Below, piece by piece: positions 9,886-21,812 of a stretch of 64,000 bases of DNA. The stretch's first letter is position 1; the number at the start of each line of letters is the position of its first letter. Location of the stretch: assembly GCF_007859615.1 (NCBI RefSeq), contig NZ_CP042295.1:620001-684000 (forward strand), given 5' to 3'. The notes beneath the pieces are model-generated. The model did not search any database. It was not told where the DNA came from and saw only the letters and a list, made by a program, of their open reading frames with translations. This DNA is from Mycoplasma anserisalpingitidis (GTDB lineage Bacteria; Bacillota_I; Bacilli_A; Mycoplasmatales; Metamycoplasmataceae). Position numbers and translations under genes: made by a program.

Positions 9886-10555
9886 ATTCAAAGAAATGAC
9901 TTTACCAAATAAACTAACAATCACTAGATTATTGCTTGCGATACCATTATTTGTATTTTCATTATTAGCATACTTAATGCAAATTCTATCCGCAAAAAAT
10001 TCAATATCTATATTTAGTTTGAGTTCATATAGAATAGCATTAACTGTGTTTTTATTCTTTATATTGATTATTTTCATTGGAGCTATGATTACTGATTATT
10101 ACGATGGTAAAATTGCTAGAGAGAAAAATTTAGTTTCAGATTTTGGAAAGCTTTGAGATCCTATTGCTGATAAAATGATTACTACAATTTCTATTTTACT
10201 TTTATTAGCATTAAAAGCAATTCCTCTTTTTGTAGTTATAATTTTCTTAGTTAGAGATGTTATTGTCGCAGGATGTAGAACAGTTTTAGCACAAAATAAT
10301 GTTTCAGTAGCCGCTAATATGAATGGTAAAATTAAGACAGTTTTAATGAGTGTTGGGATAGTAATTATGTTAATTTTCTTGATTGCTTTTAATATTATTG
10401 GATCAGATTTTTCTCTCACCTATAAAAATTATTCTATTATAGAAAGTTACAACACATTTGTATATTGCTTAAGTATTCCATTAATGGTTGCTGCAATCTT
10501 TAATATTATTAGCGGATATCAATATGTAAGTGCTGCAATTAAATTTATGAAATAA
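9863..10555 (+). CDS. pgsA: CDP-diacylglycerol--glycerol-3-phosphate 3-phosphatidyltransferase
   Basis: 230 residues. It makes phosphatidylglycerophosphate from CDP-diacylglycerol and glycerol-3-phosphate at the membrane, the committed step to phosphatidylglycerol. The CDP-alcohol phosphotransferase signature is complete at about residues 75-98: DG-KI-AR, eight residues, G, then WDPIAD, where the Trp is a TGA codon. Multiple membrane helices follow. It overlaps the preceding membrane gene by 23 bases and is followed by a terminator. Length is somewhat above the bacterial norm, with extra residues between the first helices. Confidence 0.92.
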
Positions 10556-10573
10556 GCCAAATGGCTTATTTTT
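10552..10573 (+). terminator. Terminator after pgsA
   Basis: ATAAGCCAAATGGCTTAT hairpin and T-run, beginning at the pgsA stop codon. Confidence 0.85.
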
Positions 10574-10606
10574 AATTTATAATTAATATGAGGTAGAAAG
10601 GAATAG

Positions 10607-11605
10607 ATGCAGAAGTATAAAATATACATTGACTTCGAGGCTATTACACCTCCATTTACAACTATATTAGGTTCGCAGGTTAAAAATAATTATCCATTTT
10701 GTTACACTATCGGTTATATTGATAAATACTCTCAAGAATATTATAAAACTCGAATTATTAAGTTGAAATCAATGAATCTTAAGCAACTCTACCGTGATTT
10801 AAAGGAACATCTAACTAAAGATATTCACAAATTAATTGAACAGGAAATTGAAATCAATGAAGAAAATATCCAATTCATTGGTTGAAACCCGCAATTAGAA
10901 AATGAAGTAACTAATAAACTTTTTGAAATGAATACCAAAAATATAATAAATAGTTCACATCAGCTTTCACTCAATATTGCAACAAAGTACTTTATTAATA
11001 ATGACATTTACTTTGAATATTTTAATAAATTAGACTTAAATGATACTTTTTATAGAAAAACACTTGACTCAGAAAAAACTGGTGTTAAGGCTAATTATGT
11101 TGGATTTTTAATTTATTGCTACTATAAAAAACGCTATTTTAATAATACAGAACTAGCTGAAATTGATTTAGATTTATTAAAAAGACAACTAATTAAATAT
11201 AATAAAGATGACGTAAAACGTCTTATCTATATTGAAAAACACAAAAATGAAGTTAATAGTATTATTGAAGAAGAAATTTATAAACGCAATCAAAAGAACG
11301 CATATATAAAAGAATTCAATAATCTAAAGAAATTAAAAAAATATCTATCTTTTATTAGACTTGTTAAGGAAAACACTATAGAAGAACTAAAAGAAAAATT
11401 AAATAGAAGAAATGAACAATTAAACAATTACTTAATAAAACAAAAGTGTGACAAAACAAAAGAAATTGTTTATCAAAAAGAAATTAAGAAAATTAAATCA
11501 CTGTTTGATTATATAAATAAATCACAAAAAAAATTTAACTTAATTTCTGAACTAAACAATTCAATTCAACTTAGAATTAATCAAATTAAACAATATTTAA
11601 AATAA
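10607..11605 (+). CDS. DEDD-type exonuclease-like protein (DUF2779-like)
   Basis: 332 residues. RNase-H-like 3'-5' exonuclease motifs are visible: IDFEAI near residue 9 (Exo I), a GWNPQLENEV segment near residue 93 resembling the YN-x-x-FE motif of DUF2779 proteins, DLNDTF near residue 143 (Exo II), and YNKDDVKRL near residue 200 (Exo III). The C-terminal third is a basic coiled coil. The acidic residues needed for two metal ions are present, so activity is plausible; the substrate is unknown. It sits 11 bases upstream of rbfA, which suggests an RNA-related role, but that is inference from neighbourhood. Confidence 0.6.
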
Positions 11606-11616
11606 CAGGAGGAAAT

Positions 11617-11955
11617 ATGAATAATATTAATTTACAAAGAAAACAAGCTAGGGTACAACTTTTAGTAAGTGACATTGTAACCAATGAATTAACTAATTCA
11701 AATATTATAGATCCGGTAGTGATGGACGTTTATTTAACTAATGATCTTTCATTTCTTAAAGTTTATGTAAATCTATCAGGAAACACCACTAAAGGAATTG
11801 AAGCATTAAATAATGCTGCTGGTTATGTTAGAACTGTTTTATCTAAAAGCTTAAATTGAAGAAAAGTTCCACAAGTTATCTTTGAACTTGACACTGTAAG
11901 CAAAAACGGAGATAGAATTGATCAAATTTTAAGAGATATTAAAAATGAAGAATAA
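11617..11955 (+). CDS. rbfA: 30S ribosome-binding factor A
   Basis: 112 residues, the usual length for the mycoplasma protein. RbfA binds late 30S intermediates and helps mature the 16S rRNA 5' end. The KH-like fold is recognisable from the start (NLQRKQARVQLLVSDIV), the central VYLTNDLSFLKVYV strand pair and the end VIFELDTVSKNGDRI, which precedes the typical ILRDI helix. The ATG follows AGGAGGAA. It is probably co-transcribed with the exonuclease-like gene. Confidence 0.9.
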
Positions 11956-11985
11956 AAATATGAGATTAGTTCTCATATTTTTATT
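11953..11985. terminator. Bidirectional terminator between rbfA and the M42 peptidase
   Basis: AAAAATATGAGA-TTAG-TTCTCATATTTTT: an A-run on one side and a T-run on the other serve both converging genes. Confidence 0.85.
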
Positions 11986-11986
11986 C

Positions 11987-13072
11987 TTATTTTCTATATT
12001 CGCTTAATTTTTCGCTGTTAAAAGATTTAATAAATTCTGTTACCAAATCAATTGTAGCTTCAATATCTACTAAACTAGCTAGACCAATTGGTGAATGTAA
12101 ATATCTTTGTGGAATACTTACAGTTACAGTTGAAACTCCACCTTCTCCGTATTGTAATTCTGAAGCATCTGTTCCACCACCTTCAGCGATGTATTTATAA
12201 GCTTTGATATCTTTTTCCTTAGAAATAGTCATTAAATCATTAACTAATTTTGGATCTGTAAGAGTTCCACCATCTTTAACCAAAATTGCAGCTCCTTTTC
12301 CAAGAACCGGTACTCCTGGAATACAGTCACTAGTATCGTGACTAGCCCCAGTATCAACAGCAAAAGCTACATCAGGGTTAATAATTGAAACTGAAGTTTT
12401 AGCTCCACGTGTCCCAACTTCTTCTTGAACTGTTCCAACAAGATAAACATCGCAATCAAGTTCAAGATCTTGAATGTTTTTAGCTATAAATTCCATAGCA
12501 GTAACTCCAGCACGGTTATCCATGGCTTTTCCACCTACAATTTCATTAGGGAACTTAATTGTTTCGCCGCTAATGTAGATTCTATCACCAATTTCAATAC
12601 CTGCTTCTTCAACTTCTTTTTTAGACATAAAACCAAAGTCAACAAATAATTCTTTATTTGTTATTGCTTTAGTAACTTTTTCAGCTTCAAGAATGTGTAT
12701 TGAAGTGTGTCCAAAAACACCATAGAATACTTTGTTTTCACTATTTGTAACTAATTTAGCTTTAGTACCAACAACTGTTGTTGGTCAAACACCACCAACT
12801 GGAGACACTAAGATATTTCCATTATCTTTAATCATTCTAACTAAATATCCTACTTCATCCATATGTGCAGCAACCATAACTTTAGGTGCATTTGCTTTCT
12901 TAGATTTTTTTAATGCAATAAATGAACCAAAACCATCTCTAGTGATTTCAAATTTTGAGCTTGAAATGTTTCTTTTTAATTCATCCACAACAGGTTCTTC
13001 AAAACGAGACATAGCTTCAATGTTCATGTAAACATTTAATCTGTCAAATAAATCTTTATATTTAACCATCAT
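11987..13072 (-). CDS. M42-family (glutamyl) aminopeptidase
   Basis: 361 residues. Cytosolic metallo-aminopeptidase that trims N-terminal residues from peptides. The M42 metal-ligand set is complete: His in AAHMDEVGY, the bridging Asp in AMDNRAGVTA, catalytic Glu plus ligand in VQEEVGTRG, Asp in AVDTGASHD and His in QRYLHSPIG. It starts at the first of two adjacent ATGs; AAGGAG is 4 bases upstream of the first and 7 of the second, so 13069 is equally possible. It stands alone with its own promoter (TATAAT at 13098-13103 on the minus strand). Confidence 0.9.
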
Positions 13073-13103
13073 TTTCTCCTTACTAATATTTAGTTAAATT
13101 ATA

Positions 13104-13456
13104 ATACAAATAATTTAATATTTTGGATGATAAAAAAATTGTGGAGAATTATTCTATGTATTTCTACGATCCTTAATATATACTTTAATTGCATTAAAAA
13201 CGTTAAGTCAAAAGATAAAAAACAAATACTTTTGTGGTTTATTAATTCGTTTTAAAGACGTTTTTATAATTTTTAATAGACTAGAAAATTCAATATCTTT
13301 ATTTAAGCAAAAATTTCATTTTTATGAATTTAGTTATATTAATAAAATGCTACTTACCTCCAAAAATTGATGTATAGGACTATAAAATAGTTATAAAAGA
13401 TTTAAAATTTCTATATCTATATATGTATATAATTGATATATTTTTTTTACAATAAA
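13104..13456. other. Intergenic region without a gene
   Basis: AT-rich spacer between the divergent peptidase and licT. No open frame of note, RNA gene or repeat is seen. The licT promoter must lie in its right half, but no hexamer pair stands out from the AT background. Confidence 0.5.
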
Positions 13457-13484
13457 GGCTTGTTAGCGTAAGGACAATACCTTA
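13457..13484 (+). promoter_or_regulatory. Candidate ribonucleic antiterminator (RAT) of licT
   Basis: GGCTTGTTAGCGTAAGGACA then ATACC resembles the RAT of BglG/LicT systems (GG-x-TTGTTA ... CAA-x-ACC). It overlaps the 5' arm of the next terminator, as required if LicT binding is to block the hairpin. It lies upstream of licT itself, predicting autoregulation. Confidence 0.6.
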
Positions 13485-13535
13485 TATAAGTAATGTGTTT
13501 ATACACACATACTTTTAAGGTGTTGTCTTTTTTTA
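13470..13535 (+). terminator. Conditional terminator in the licT leader
   Basis: AAGGACAATACCTTA pairs with TTAAGGTGTTGTCTT (two non-Watson-Crick positions) and is followed by seven T. It shares its 5' arm with the candidate antiterminator. Confidence 0.75.
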
Positions 13536-13550
13536 TATTTTGGAGGTATT

Positions 13551-14375
13551 GTGGAAATTAAAAAAATATTAAATAACAATGCTGTTATTGTAATAGATAA
13601 TGATGGTAAAGATAAAATTATCTTAGAAAAAGGTTTAGGATTTAACCACAAAGTTGGAGATAAAATAAATGAAAATCAAAATCAACAAGTATTTATTTTA
13701 TCTGATGAGTTTTACCAAAAATATATAAATTTAACTAAGAATATTGATTCTGAAATATTGGATGTTTCTGAAACAGTTATTCAATATGGTAAACAAATTC
13801 TCCGTACACCATTAAATGAGTTTATTCATTTAACTGTTCCAGACCATATTGCTGGAGTAGTTGCTAGATATAAAAATAAACAAGAGTTAACAAATAGTCT
13901 TACTCTTGAAATATCACGACTTTTTGATAAAGAATTCTTAATTGGCCAATATGCATGTAAATTAATGAATGATAAACTTAATTTACAAGTAACTGATGAT
14001 GAAGCAACATTTATTGCAATGCACTTTGTTAACGCTCAAATTGAACGTCGTGAAGAAATTCAAACTACACTTAGTTTTATTAGAGATATTATTAAAATTG
14101 TAGAAACTTTCTTCTCTAGACATTATGACATAAATTCCTTTTCATATTATCGCTTTATAATGCATCTACGAGGATTAATTAGTCGTATTTATCTAAATAA
14201 ACCATTTAACACTGACGATAATTTATATACAACTATAAGTAACTCATATCCACAATCTGCTCAATGTGTTGAAAAAGTAGTAAAGATGATTTCGCTGAAA
14301 TATAAAAAAGATGTTTCAACTGAAGAAAAAGCATATTTAATACTTTACATTGAAAAACTAAACCGAGAATTTTAA
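13551..14375 (+). CDS. licT: LicT/BglG-family transcriptional antiterminator
   Basis: 274 residues from GTG after GGAGG. An RNA-binding CAT domain (about 1-55: MEIKKILNNNAVIV) is followed by two PTS-regulation domains. PRD1 has its histidines in FIHLTVPDHIAG and EATFIAMHF. PRD2 keeps the first histidine in FIMHLRGL, but the second site reads YLILYIEKL, with Tyr where LicT has His. The protein binds the leader RNA and prevents termination when the beta-glucoside is present; phosphorylation through the PTS sets its activity. It heads the bgl locus, with bglP starting 30 bases downstream. The missing histidine may simplify control. Confidence 0.9.
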   Translation: MEIKKILNNNAVIVIDNDGKDKIILEKGLGFNHKVGDKINENQNQQVFILSDEFYQKYINLTKNIDSEILDVSETVIQYGKQILRTPLNEFIHLTVPDHIAGVVARYKNKQELTNSLTLEISRLFDKEFLIGQYACKLMNDKLNLQVTDDEATFIAMHFVNAQIERREEIQTTLSFIRDIIKIVETFFSRHYDINSFSYYRFIMHLRGLISRIYLNKPFNTDDNLYTTISNSYPQSAQCVEKVVKMISLKYKKDVSTEEKAYLILYIEKLNREF

Positions 14376-14405
14376 CTTTGCATTAAATAAATAATAGGAG
14401 GAAAA

Positions 14406-17793
<3,388 letters not shown>

Positions 17794-17805
17794 TATAAAT
17801 ATACA

Positions 17806-17836
17806 AGGTATAAGTGTTAAACTTATATCTTTTTTA
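17806..17836 (+). terminator. Terminator of the bgl operon
   Basis: GGTATAAGTGTTAAACTTATATC hairpin region followed by a T-run. Confidence 0.85.
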
Positions 17837-17996
17837 TATTTAAATGAAAGAAGACAAAAAATTTAGTAAATTACTTAATAATTGCTATTTTGTGATTTGA
17901 GTTATGCAAAATTTGTCAGCTCAAACCAACAATACAATTACTTAGTATCGTAGTATATTTTATTATGATATTATTAAATAAAGGAAATGCGAACAT

Positions 17997-18203
17997 ATGA
18001 AAGAAAAAACAAATATCGAATCAACAATTGAACTAACACCCAATGATGATGACTCACTTTTTTTGTTAGAAATGACTCAAGAAGAATTTATTAGTGAGAT
18101 GTTAAAGGGTGTTGAAGATTTTGAAAATGGAAGAACCTTAACAATACAAGAACTTCAAGAAGAATTAGAAAAAGAATTTCAAAAGTCAAATTTTACCAAA
18201 TAA
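17997..18203 (+). CDS. Small acidic protein, antitoxin-like
   Basis: 68 residues, strongly acidic, with an AAAGGAAA ribosome site 11 bases upstream. The second half (ISEMLKGVEDFENGR then LTIQELQEELEKEF) resembles the C-terminal toxin-binding helix of RelB/Phd-type antitoxins, including the G-x-x-D-x-x-x-G-R motif. No toxin gene follows: a hairpin terminator comes next, then a decayed gene. An orphan antitoxin is likely, but the family is not certain. It begins the accessory island that continues to 22.3 kb. Confidence 0.5.
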   Translation: MKEKTNIESTIELTPNDDDSLFLLEMTQEEFISEMLKGVEDFENGRTLTIQELQEELEKEFQKSNFTK

Positions 18204-18319
18204 ATAAGTTGAGTTGTTAACCAACTTTTTTTAACATTTTTTAGCTTAAAATAAGTCTTAATTTAGACTAAAACTATATATGAGAAAACCCATAACAACT
18301 TGATAACTCATAAAAACAA

Positions 18320-18758
18320 CACTTATGACACCCAAAGTGACTAAAGTGTAACTCAAAATAGCTATATTGATAATAAAATGACACTCAAAATGACTATAAT
18401 GTCACCCAAAAAAGTCAATCGAATAATGAAATGTCACCTAAAAATAATGCTTATGACACCCAAAATGACTATAATGTCACCCAAAATAGTCAATCCAATA
18501 ATGAAATGTCACTAAAAATGTTACTTGTGATACCGAAAAAAACATAATACAAAACAATTCAACACTGTTAAAAAAATAAACAGAAAAGAAAAAATATTAA
18601 ATTTAATAAGAAATAATTCTAATTTAACATCAAAACAACTTTCTGATTATTTTTCACTTTCTTTAAGAACTGTTAAAAGGGATTTGAAAGAAGTGGTTGA
18701 TGAAAATTTAATAGAATATATAGGAAGTTCGAAAAAAGGTTTTTGAAAAATAAAGTAA
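18320..18758 (+). pseudogene. Decayed AlbA_2-type ATP-binding/HTH regulator, C-terminal remnant
   Basis: The last 60 codons (from about 18579) encode a winged helix-turn-helix: KEKILNLIRNNSNLTSKQ, then LSLRTVKRDLKE and a GFWKIK end, as at the C-terminus of AlbA_2/RecG-like regulators. Upstream, in a different frame, are degenerate tandem units encoding NDTQNDYNVTQNSQSNNE, like the Thr/Val-rich linkers of that family. Unit starts at about 18325, 18378, 18453 and 18528, the last two intervals being 75 bases. Stops and frameshifts separate the parts and the ATP-binding domain is gone. This is a relic, not a working gene. Confidence 0.55.
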
Positions 18759-19023
18759 CAATAAATAATTAAAAATATATATCTCAAAATGTGAGCGATG
18801 GCTTTTTGCATCTTAATTCAATGTTGTTCTTTTTAACAAAGAAAATAGAATTGAAAAATTTGAAAAAACTCTAAATGAATGACTAGATAAAATATAATTT
18901 AGATAACGTATTAAGTTACGTTATTTTTTTAACTAAACTTTTATAGCAAAAATATAAAAAGCTAACAATATATATAATAAAATATTACTATCTAACTTAA
19001 AATTTGATATTATTTATACATAA
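18759..19023. other. Intergenic, with a gene-end fragment and a hairpin
   Basis: Positions about 18836-18897 read as the tail of a lost gene (NKENRIEKFEKTLNEW... then a stop). A terminator hairpin ATAACGTA/TTACGTTAT plus T-run is at 18903-18930. The rest is the AT-rich promoter zone of tRNA-Thr, and part of it (about 18993-19023) is duplicated at 21270-21303. Confidence 0.5.
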
Positions 19024-19099
19024 GCCGTCATAGCTCAGCAGGTAGAGCACATCCATGGTAAGGATGGGGTCGCTGGTTCAAGTCCAGTTGTCGGCACCA
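19024..19099 (+). tRNA. tRNA-Thr (GGT)
   Basis: 76 nt with encoded CCA. The anticodon stem CATCC/GGATG encloses loop ATGGTAA, anticodon GGT. T-arm CTGGTTCAAGTCCAG is perfect; the acceptor stem has one T-T mismatch. It sits at the edge of the duplicated toxin-antitoxin segment. In the second copy the position of this tRNA is taken by an unrelated hairpin (21305-21350). Confidence 0.92.
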
Positions 19100-19265
19100 T
19101 ATGTTTGACTATGTCAAACTTTTATTTTCCCTTTTTTGTTCACTTTCTTAAAATTAACCAAGTATTAGTGGTGGTAATTGATGAAATCTTTTATCACTAA
19201 AAATTGATATTTGAATCTTAGTTTAGCAGTTATGAATTTTAGAAAACGAAGTTAAATTTTGTTTA

Positions 19266-19293
19266 TTTACCAGTCAAATAATTTTATTATAAT
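19266..19293 (+). promoter_or_regulatory. Promoter of antitoxin RNA, copy 1
   Basis: TTTACC, 16 bases, TATAAT. The matching promoter in copy 2 is at 21532-21560, and the hexamers are conserved although the spacers differ. Confidence 0.65.
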
Positions 19294-19299
19294 TAAATT

Positions 19300-19486
19300 A
19301 ATAAGAAAAAGAAACTTAGTTTTTGGCTTATTAAAATATCGATTAAGTTCGATTGCAAATGTTTACCGCTTACCGATGGAGCGGAATATAAGTGATTCGG
19401 TTTTCTACATGTTTGCCGCTTCTCGATCATGTGGGTTATAAATCAATCGATAAATTCTTCCTGCTTTATTGTAGGAAGATTTTTTT
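19300..19486 (+). ncRNA. Type III antitoxin RNA, copy 1 (two repeats)
   Basis: Two tandem units exactly 50 bases apart (ATG of ATGTTTACCGC at 19359 and of ATGTTTGCCGC at 19409). Each can form an H-type pseudoknot: stem 1 CCGC with GCGG (GTGG in unit 2), and loop bases ACCGA with TCGGT (TCGAT with ATCGA in unit 2). A terminator with stem CTTCCT/AGGAAG (19457-19478) and seven T closes the array. Repeats, then a leaky terminator, then toxin is the type III layout; the RNA neutralises the toxin directly. The 5' end is inferred from the promoter. Confidence 0.75.
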
Positions 19487-19947
19487 ATGAAAGTAAAAGA
19501 GGGTTATTGTTATCATATTAAAGACGAATTTTTCATTAAATTTAATAGTCAAAATTTACTAATTAACAAAGAATGCAATGGTTATAGACCGCATTTTTAT
19601 GCTATAAGAGATTTTGAAAATAATGAAATATTATGAATGATACCAATTAGTTCAAGAATTAAAAAATATAAAAAAATTATGAATGATAAATTTTCAAAAT
19701 TTAAGCGATGCAATACGATTGTATAGGAGAATTAGCAGGTCGACAACGTGCGTTTCTGATTCAAAACGCTTTTCCTGTTAAGGAAATTTACGTAGATCAT
19801 ATCCATATACTAAAAGGTAAAGAAATATATGTGCATGAAGAATTAGGTAAAAAATTAAGAAGTTATTTGAAAGATGTTATAGAAATTAACAAAACTGGAG
19901 TAAAAGTGTTTTTTACTAACGTAAATGAAATTTTAAAAAAGTTATAA
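19487..19947 (+). pseudogene. Type III toxin (CptN-like endoribonuclease), frameshifted copy
   Basis: The intact protein would have 153 residues: MKVKEGYCYHIKDEFF..., RPHFYAIRD, WMIPISSR, FLIQNAFP and DHIHI. This resembles CptN-type type III toxins, which cut RNA and are held by pseudoknot RNA. Relative to copy 2, one A is missing at about 19723, so the frame reaches TAG at 19724-19726 after 79 codons; the rest stays open in another frame. The 11 bases holding the AGGAG ribosome site of copy 2 are also missing, leaving ATG against the terminator T-run. Two separate lesions make a functional product unlikely. Confidence 0.75.
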
Positions 19948-20499
19948 ATTATTTCAATTACAAAAGTAAAACTACGAAACAAAAAATTAACAAGTAAATC
20001 ATTAGTTTCCAAGTTGAAACCAAAAACGCTAAATTAGCCAACTATTTAAGCTAATTTCGTATTTTTTGTTAAATCTACATAAGAATTTTATAAATACTTA
20101 GTTATTGATTTCTCTATGTGCAGCAAATCGTTAGTTATTTTTTAGTTTTCATATTCAACGATTACAACTATTTCATTAACTTCATCACTTATCTTTTGAA
20201 TTATCTTAATAGTGTAAGTAATTTTATTGTAATGATGTTTTTAACTAAACTGTGTCCTAAGTTTCGAAGTCAGAACGATAAAATGAATCCAATTTGTAAG
20301 CTCAAGAAAAAAATTAATATATCAAAATATTGATAATTTCGATTAACATATAAAATACAAAAGTATTTATATTTGATCTATTTATTACAATTAAATAATA
20401 AAAAATGAACAAACTTAAAATTAATTACAAATAAATTTCCTTTTGTATTTTAAGTTTATTCAAAAAAAGATTATTAAATTTCTTATAGTACAAATCTAG
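19948..20499. other. Intergenic, no gene
   Basis: No credible open frame. Two hairpins are visible: AAATTAGC/GCTAATTT at 20031-20057, and an inverted repeat around GAACAAACTTAAAAT / ATTTTAAGTTTATTC at about 20407-20462 that may mark the decayed end of the neighbouring IS remnant. Confidence 0.5.
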
Positions 20500-21186
20500 T
20501 TACTTTTTATTTCTTTTATTATGTTTTCTAACCAACTTAATTTCATTATTACTATTTAAGTTGTATGCATTAACTTTTAATCACTTATATACCAAGCTTA
20601 TAGTCGGACACTTACTATTTGGATATAAAGAAGCGAATTTATAAACAATATCTCTAGCAGATAACTTAATATTTTTATTAGATTTATCTGTTTTATATTG
20701 TCTCACTTCCTCATTTCAAAAATTTATAAAATCCTCTCATCTATTTTGTATTGTTTTTGAATGAAGTCTTGTTCTTTTAGATTTATAAAACATAAGGTGC
20801 TCGGCAATTAATTGAAAATCAATATAGTTTACATAATTAATGTATTGATCGCAGTTGCGACAAACTTTCTTAGCTTTTTTAAGACTAATTCCGTCATTTG
20901 ATGTGGCAATTTTGAGAAACTTTCTAATGGTGTGCGTTTGAAATCCGATAATTTCAGAAACTCTAGAAAAACGCAACCCGTCTTTGAAGAAATCCAAACA
21001 TTCATTAAAATGTAAAATTGTCATTTGATTTTCTTTAAGAATTCTATTATTTGCTACTTTATCATGTAAAAATTCGATTTCATCACTTGAATTTTTGACC
21101 ATATAATGCTTAGACTCATCTTTTTTAATTTTACTTTTTATACAAATAATCGTGTCATTATAATTTTCTGTATTTTCTATCATCAT
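20500..21186 (-). pseudogene. IS30-family transposase, N-terminal remnant
   Basis: 228 codons closely related to the first half of the transposase at 2545-3726: GFQTHTIRKFLKIAT, CRNCDQYINYVNYIDF and KSKRTRLHSKTIQN match almost exactly. The frame stops just before the catalytic core, so all three DDE residues are missing. The left-end motif TTTTAGTAAAA is retained upstream (about 21215-21225). It lies between the two toxin-antitoxin copies, on the opposite strand, so it may have taken part in forming the duplication. Confidence 0.8.
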
Positions 21187-21304
21187 TTTTTATCCTCAGT
21201 TTGTTCTAATAAAATTTTACTAAAAATCATTTTAACTTCAATTTTGAATTCTATAAATCACACATATATAATATAACTTAAAATTAATATTATTTATACA
21301 TAAA

Positions 21305-21350
21305 GTGCATACCTTATCATGATCAATATATTCATGATAAGGTATGGCAC
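21305..21350. repeat. Large hairpin at the place of the lost tRNA
   Basis: GTGCATACCTTATCATGA pairs with TCATGATAAGGTATGGCAC over about 18 bases (one bulge). It occupies the position that tRNA-Thr has in copy 1, between duplicated flanks. Confidence 0.7.
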
Positions 21351-21531
21351 TCACTCAAGTATAGTTATTTGACTGTGTCAAACTTTTATTTTCCATTTTT
21401 TGTTCGCTTTTTAAAAAATAGTCAGTTATTAGTGGTGGTAATTGATAAAATCTTTTATCACTAAAAATTGATATTTGAATCTTAGTTTGGCAGTTTTGAA
21501 TTTCATAAAAATGAAGTTAAATTTCCGTTTG

Positions 21532-21560
21532 TTTACTACTAAAGTAATTTGTGTTATAAT
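21532..21560 (+). promoter_or_regulatory. Promoter of antitoxin RNA, copy 2
   Basis: TTTACT, 17 bases, TATAAT: optimal spacing and a consensus -10. Confidence 0.7.
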
Positions 21561-21566
21561 TAAATT

Positions 21567-21801
21567 AATAAGAAAAAGAAACATAGTTTCTTACTTATTA
21601 AAATATCGATTAAGTTCGACGCAAATGTTTACCGCTTGCCGATGGGGCGGAATATAAGTGATTCGGTTTGCTACATGTTTACCGCTTGCCGATGGGGCGG
21701 AATATAAGTGATTCGGTTTGCAAATGTTTACCACTTCTCGATCATGTGGACAACAAATCAATCGATAAATTCTTCCTGCTTTATTGTGGGAAGATTTTTT
21801 T
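21567..21801 (+). ncRNA. Type III antitoxin RNA, copy 2 (three repeats)
   Basis: Three units with ATG(TTTACC) at 21625, 21675 and 21724. Units 1 and 2 are nearly identical; unit 3 is a diverged last unit, like the last unit of copy 1. Stem 1 is CCGC/GCGG in units 1-2 and CCAC/GTGG in unit 3. The pseudoknot pairing is GCCGA/TCGGT in units 1-2 and TCGAT/ATCGA in unit 3. Both stems therefore change on both sides and keep pairing. Terminator stem CTTCC/GGAAG (21772-21793) plus seven T follows. The 5' end is inferred. Confidence 0.78.
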
Positions 21802-21812
21802 ATAGGAGTTAT

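Larger units (their letters stand above)
19100..19947 (+). repeat. Direct duplication, copy 1 (toxin-antitoxin segment)
   Basis: From TTTGACTATGTCAAAC to the toxin stop this segment is highly similar to 21360-22274, in the same orientation: leader, promoter, repeat RNA, terminator and toxin. Confidence 0.85.

Noticed and set aside
18320-18540. CRISPR array
   Set aside because: Units are degenerate and contiguous without unique spacers, and they translate as a low-complexity linker.
19259-19441. 60-codon open frame over the antitoxin RNA of copy 1 (and 21475-21657 over copy 2)
   Set aside because: It crosses the promoter and repeats, differs between copies by frame, has no ribosome site, and the covarying structure argues for RNA function.
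20118-20333. 71-codon open frame near the IS remnant
   Set aside because: No ribosome site and no recognisable sequence; composition like surrounding spacer.
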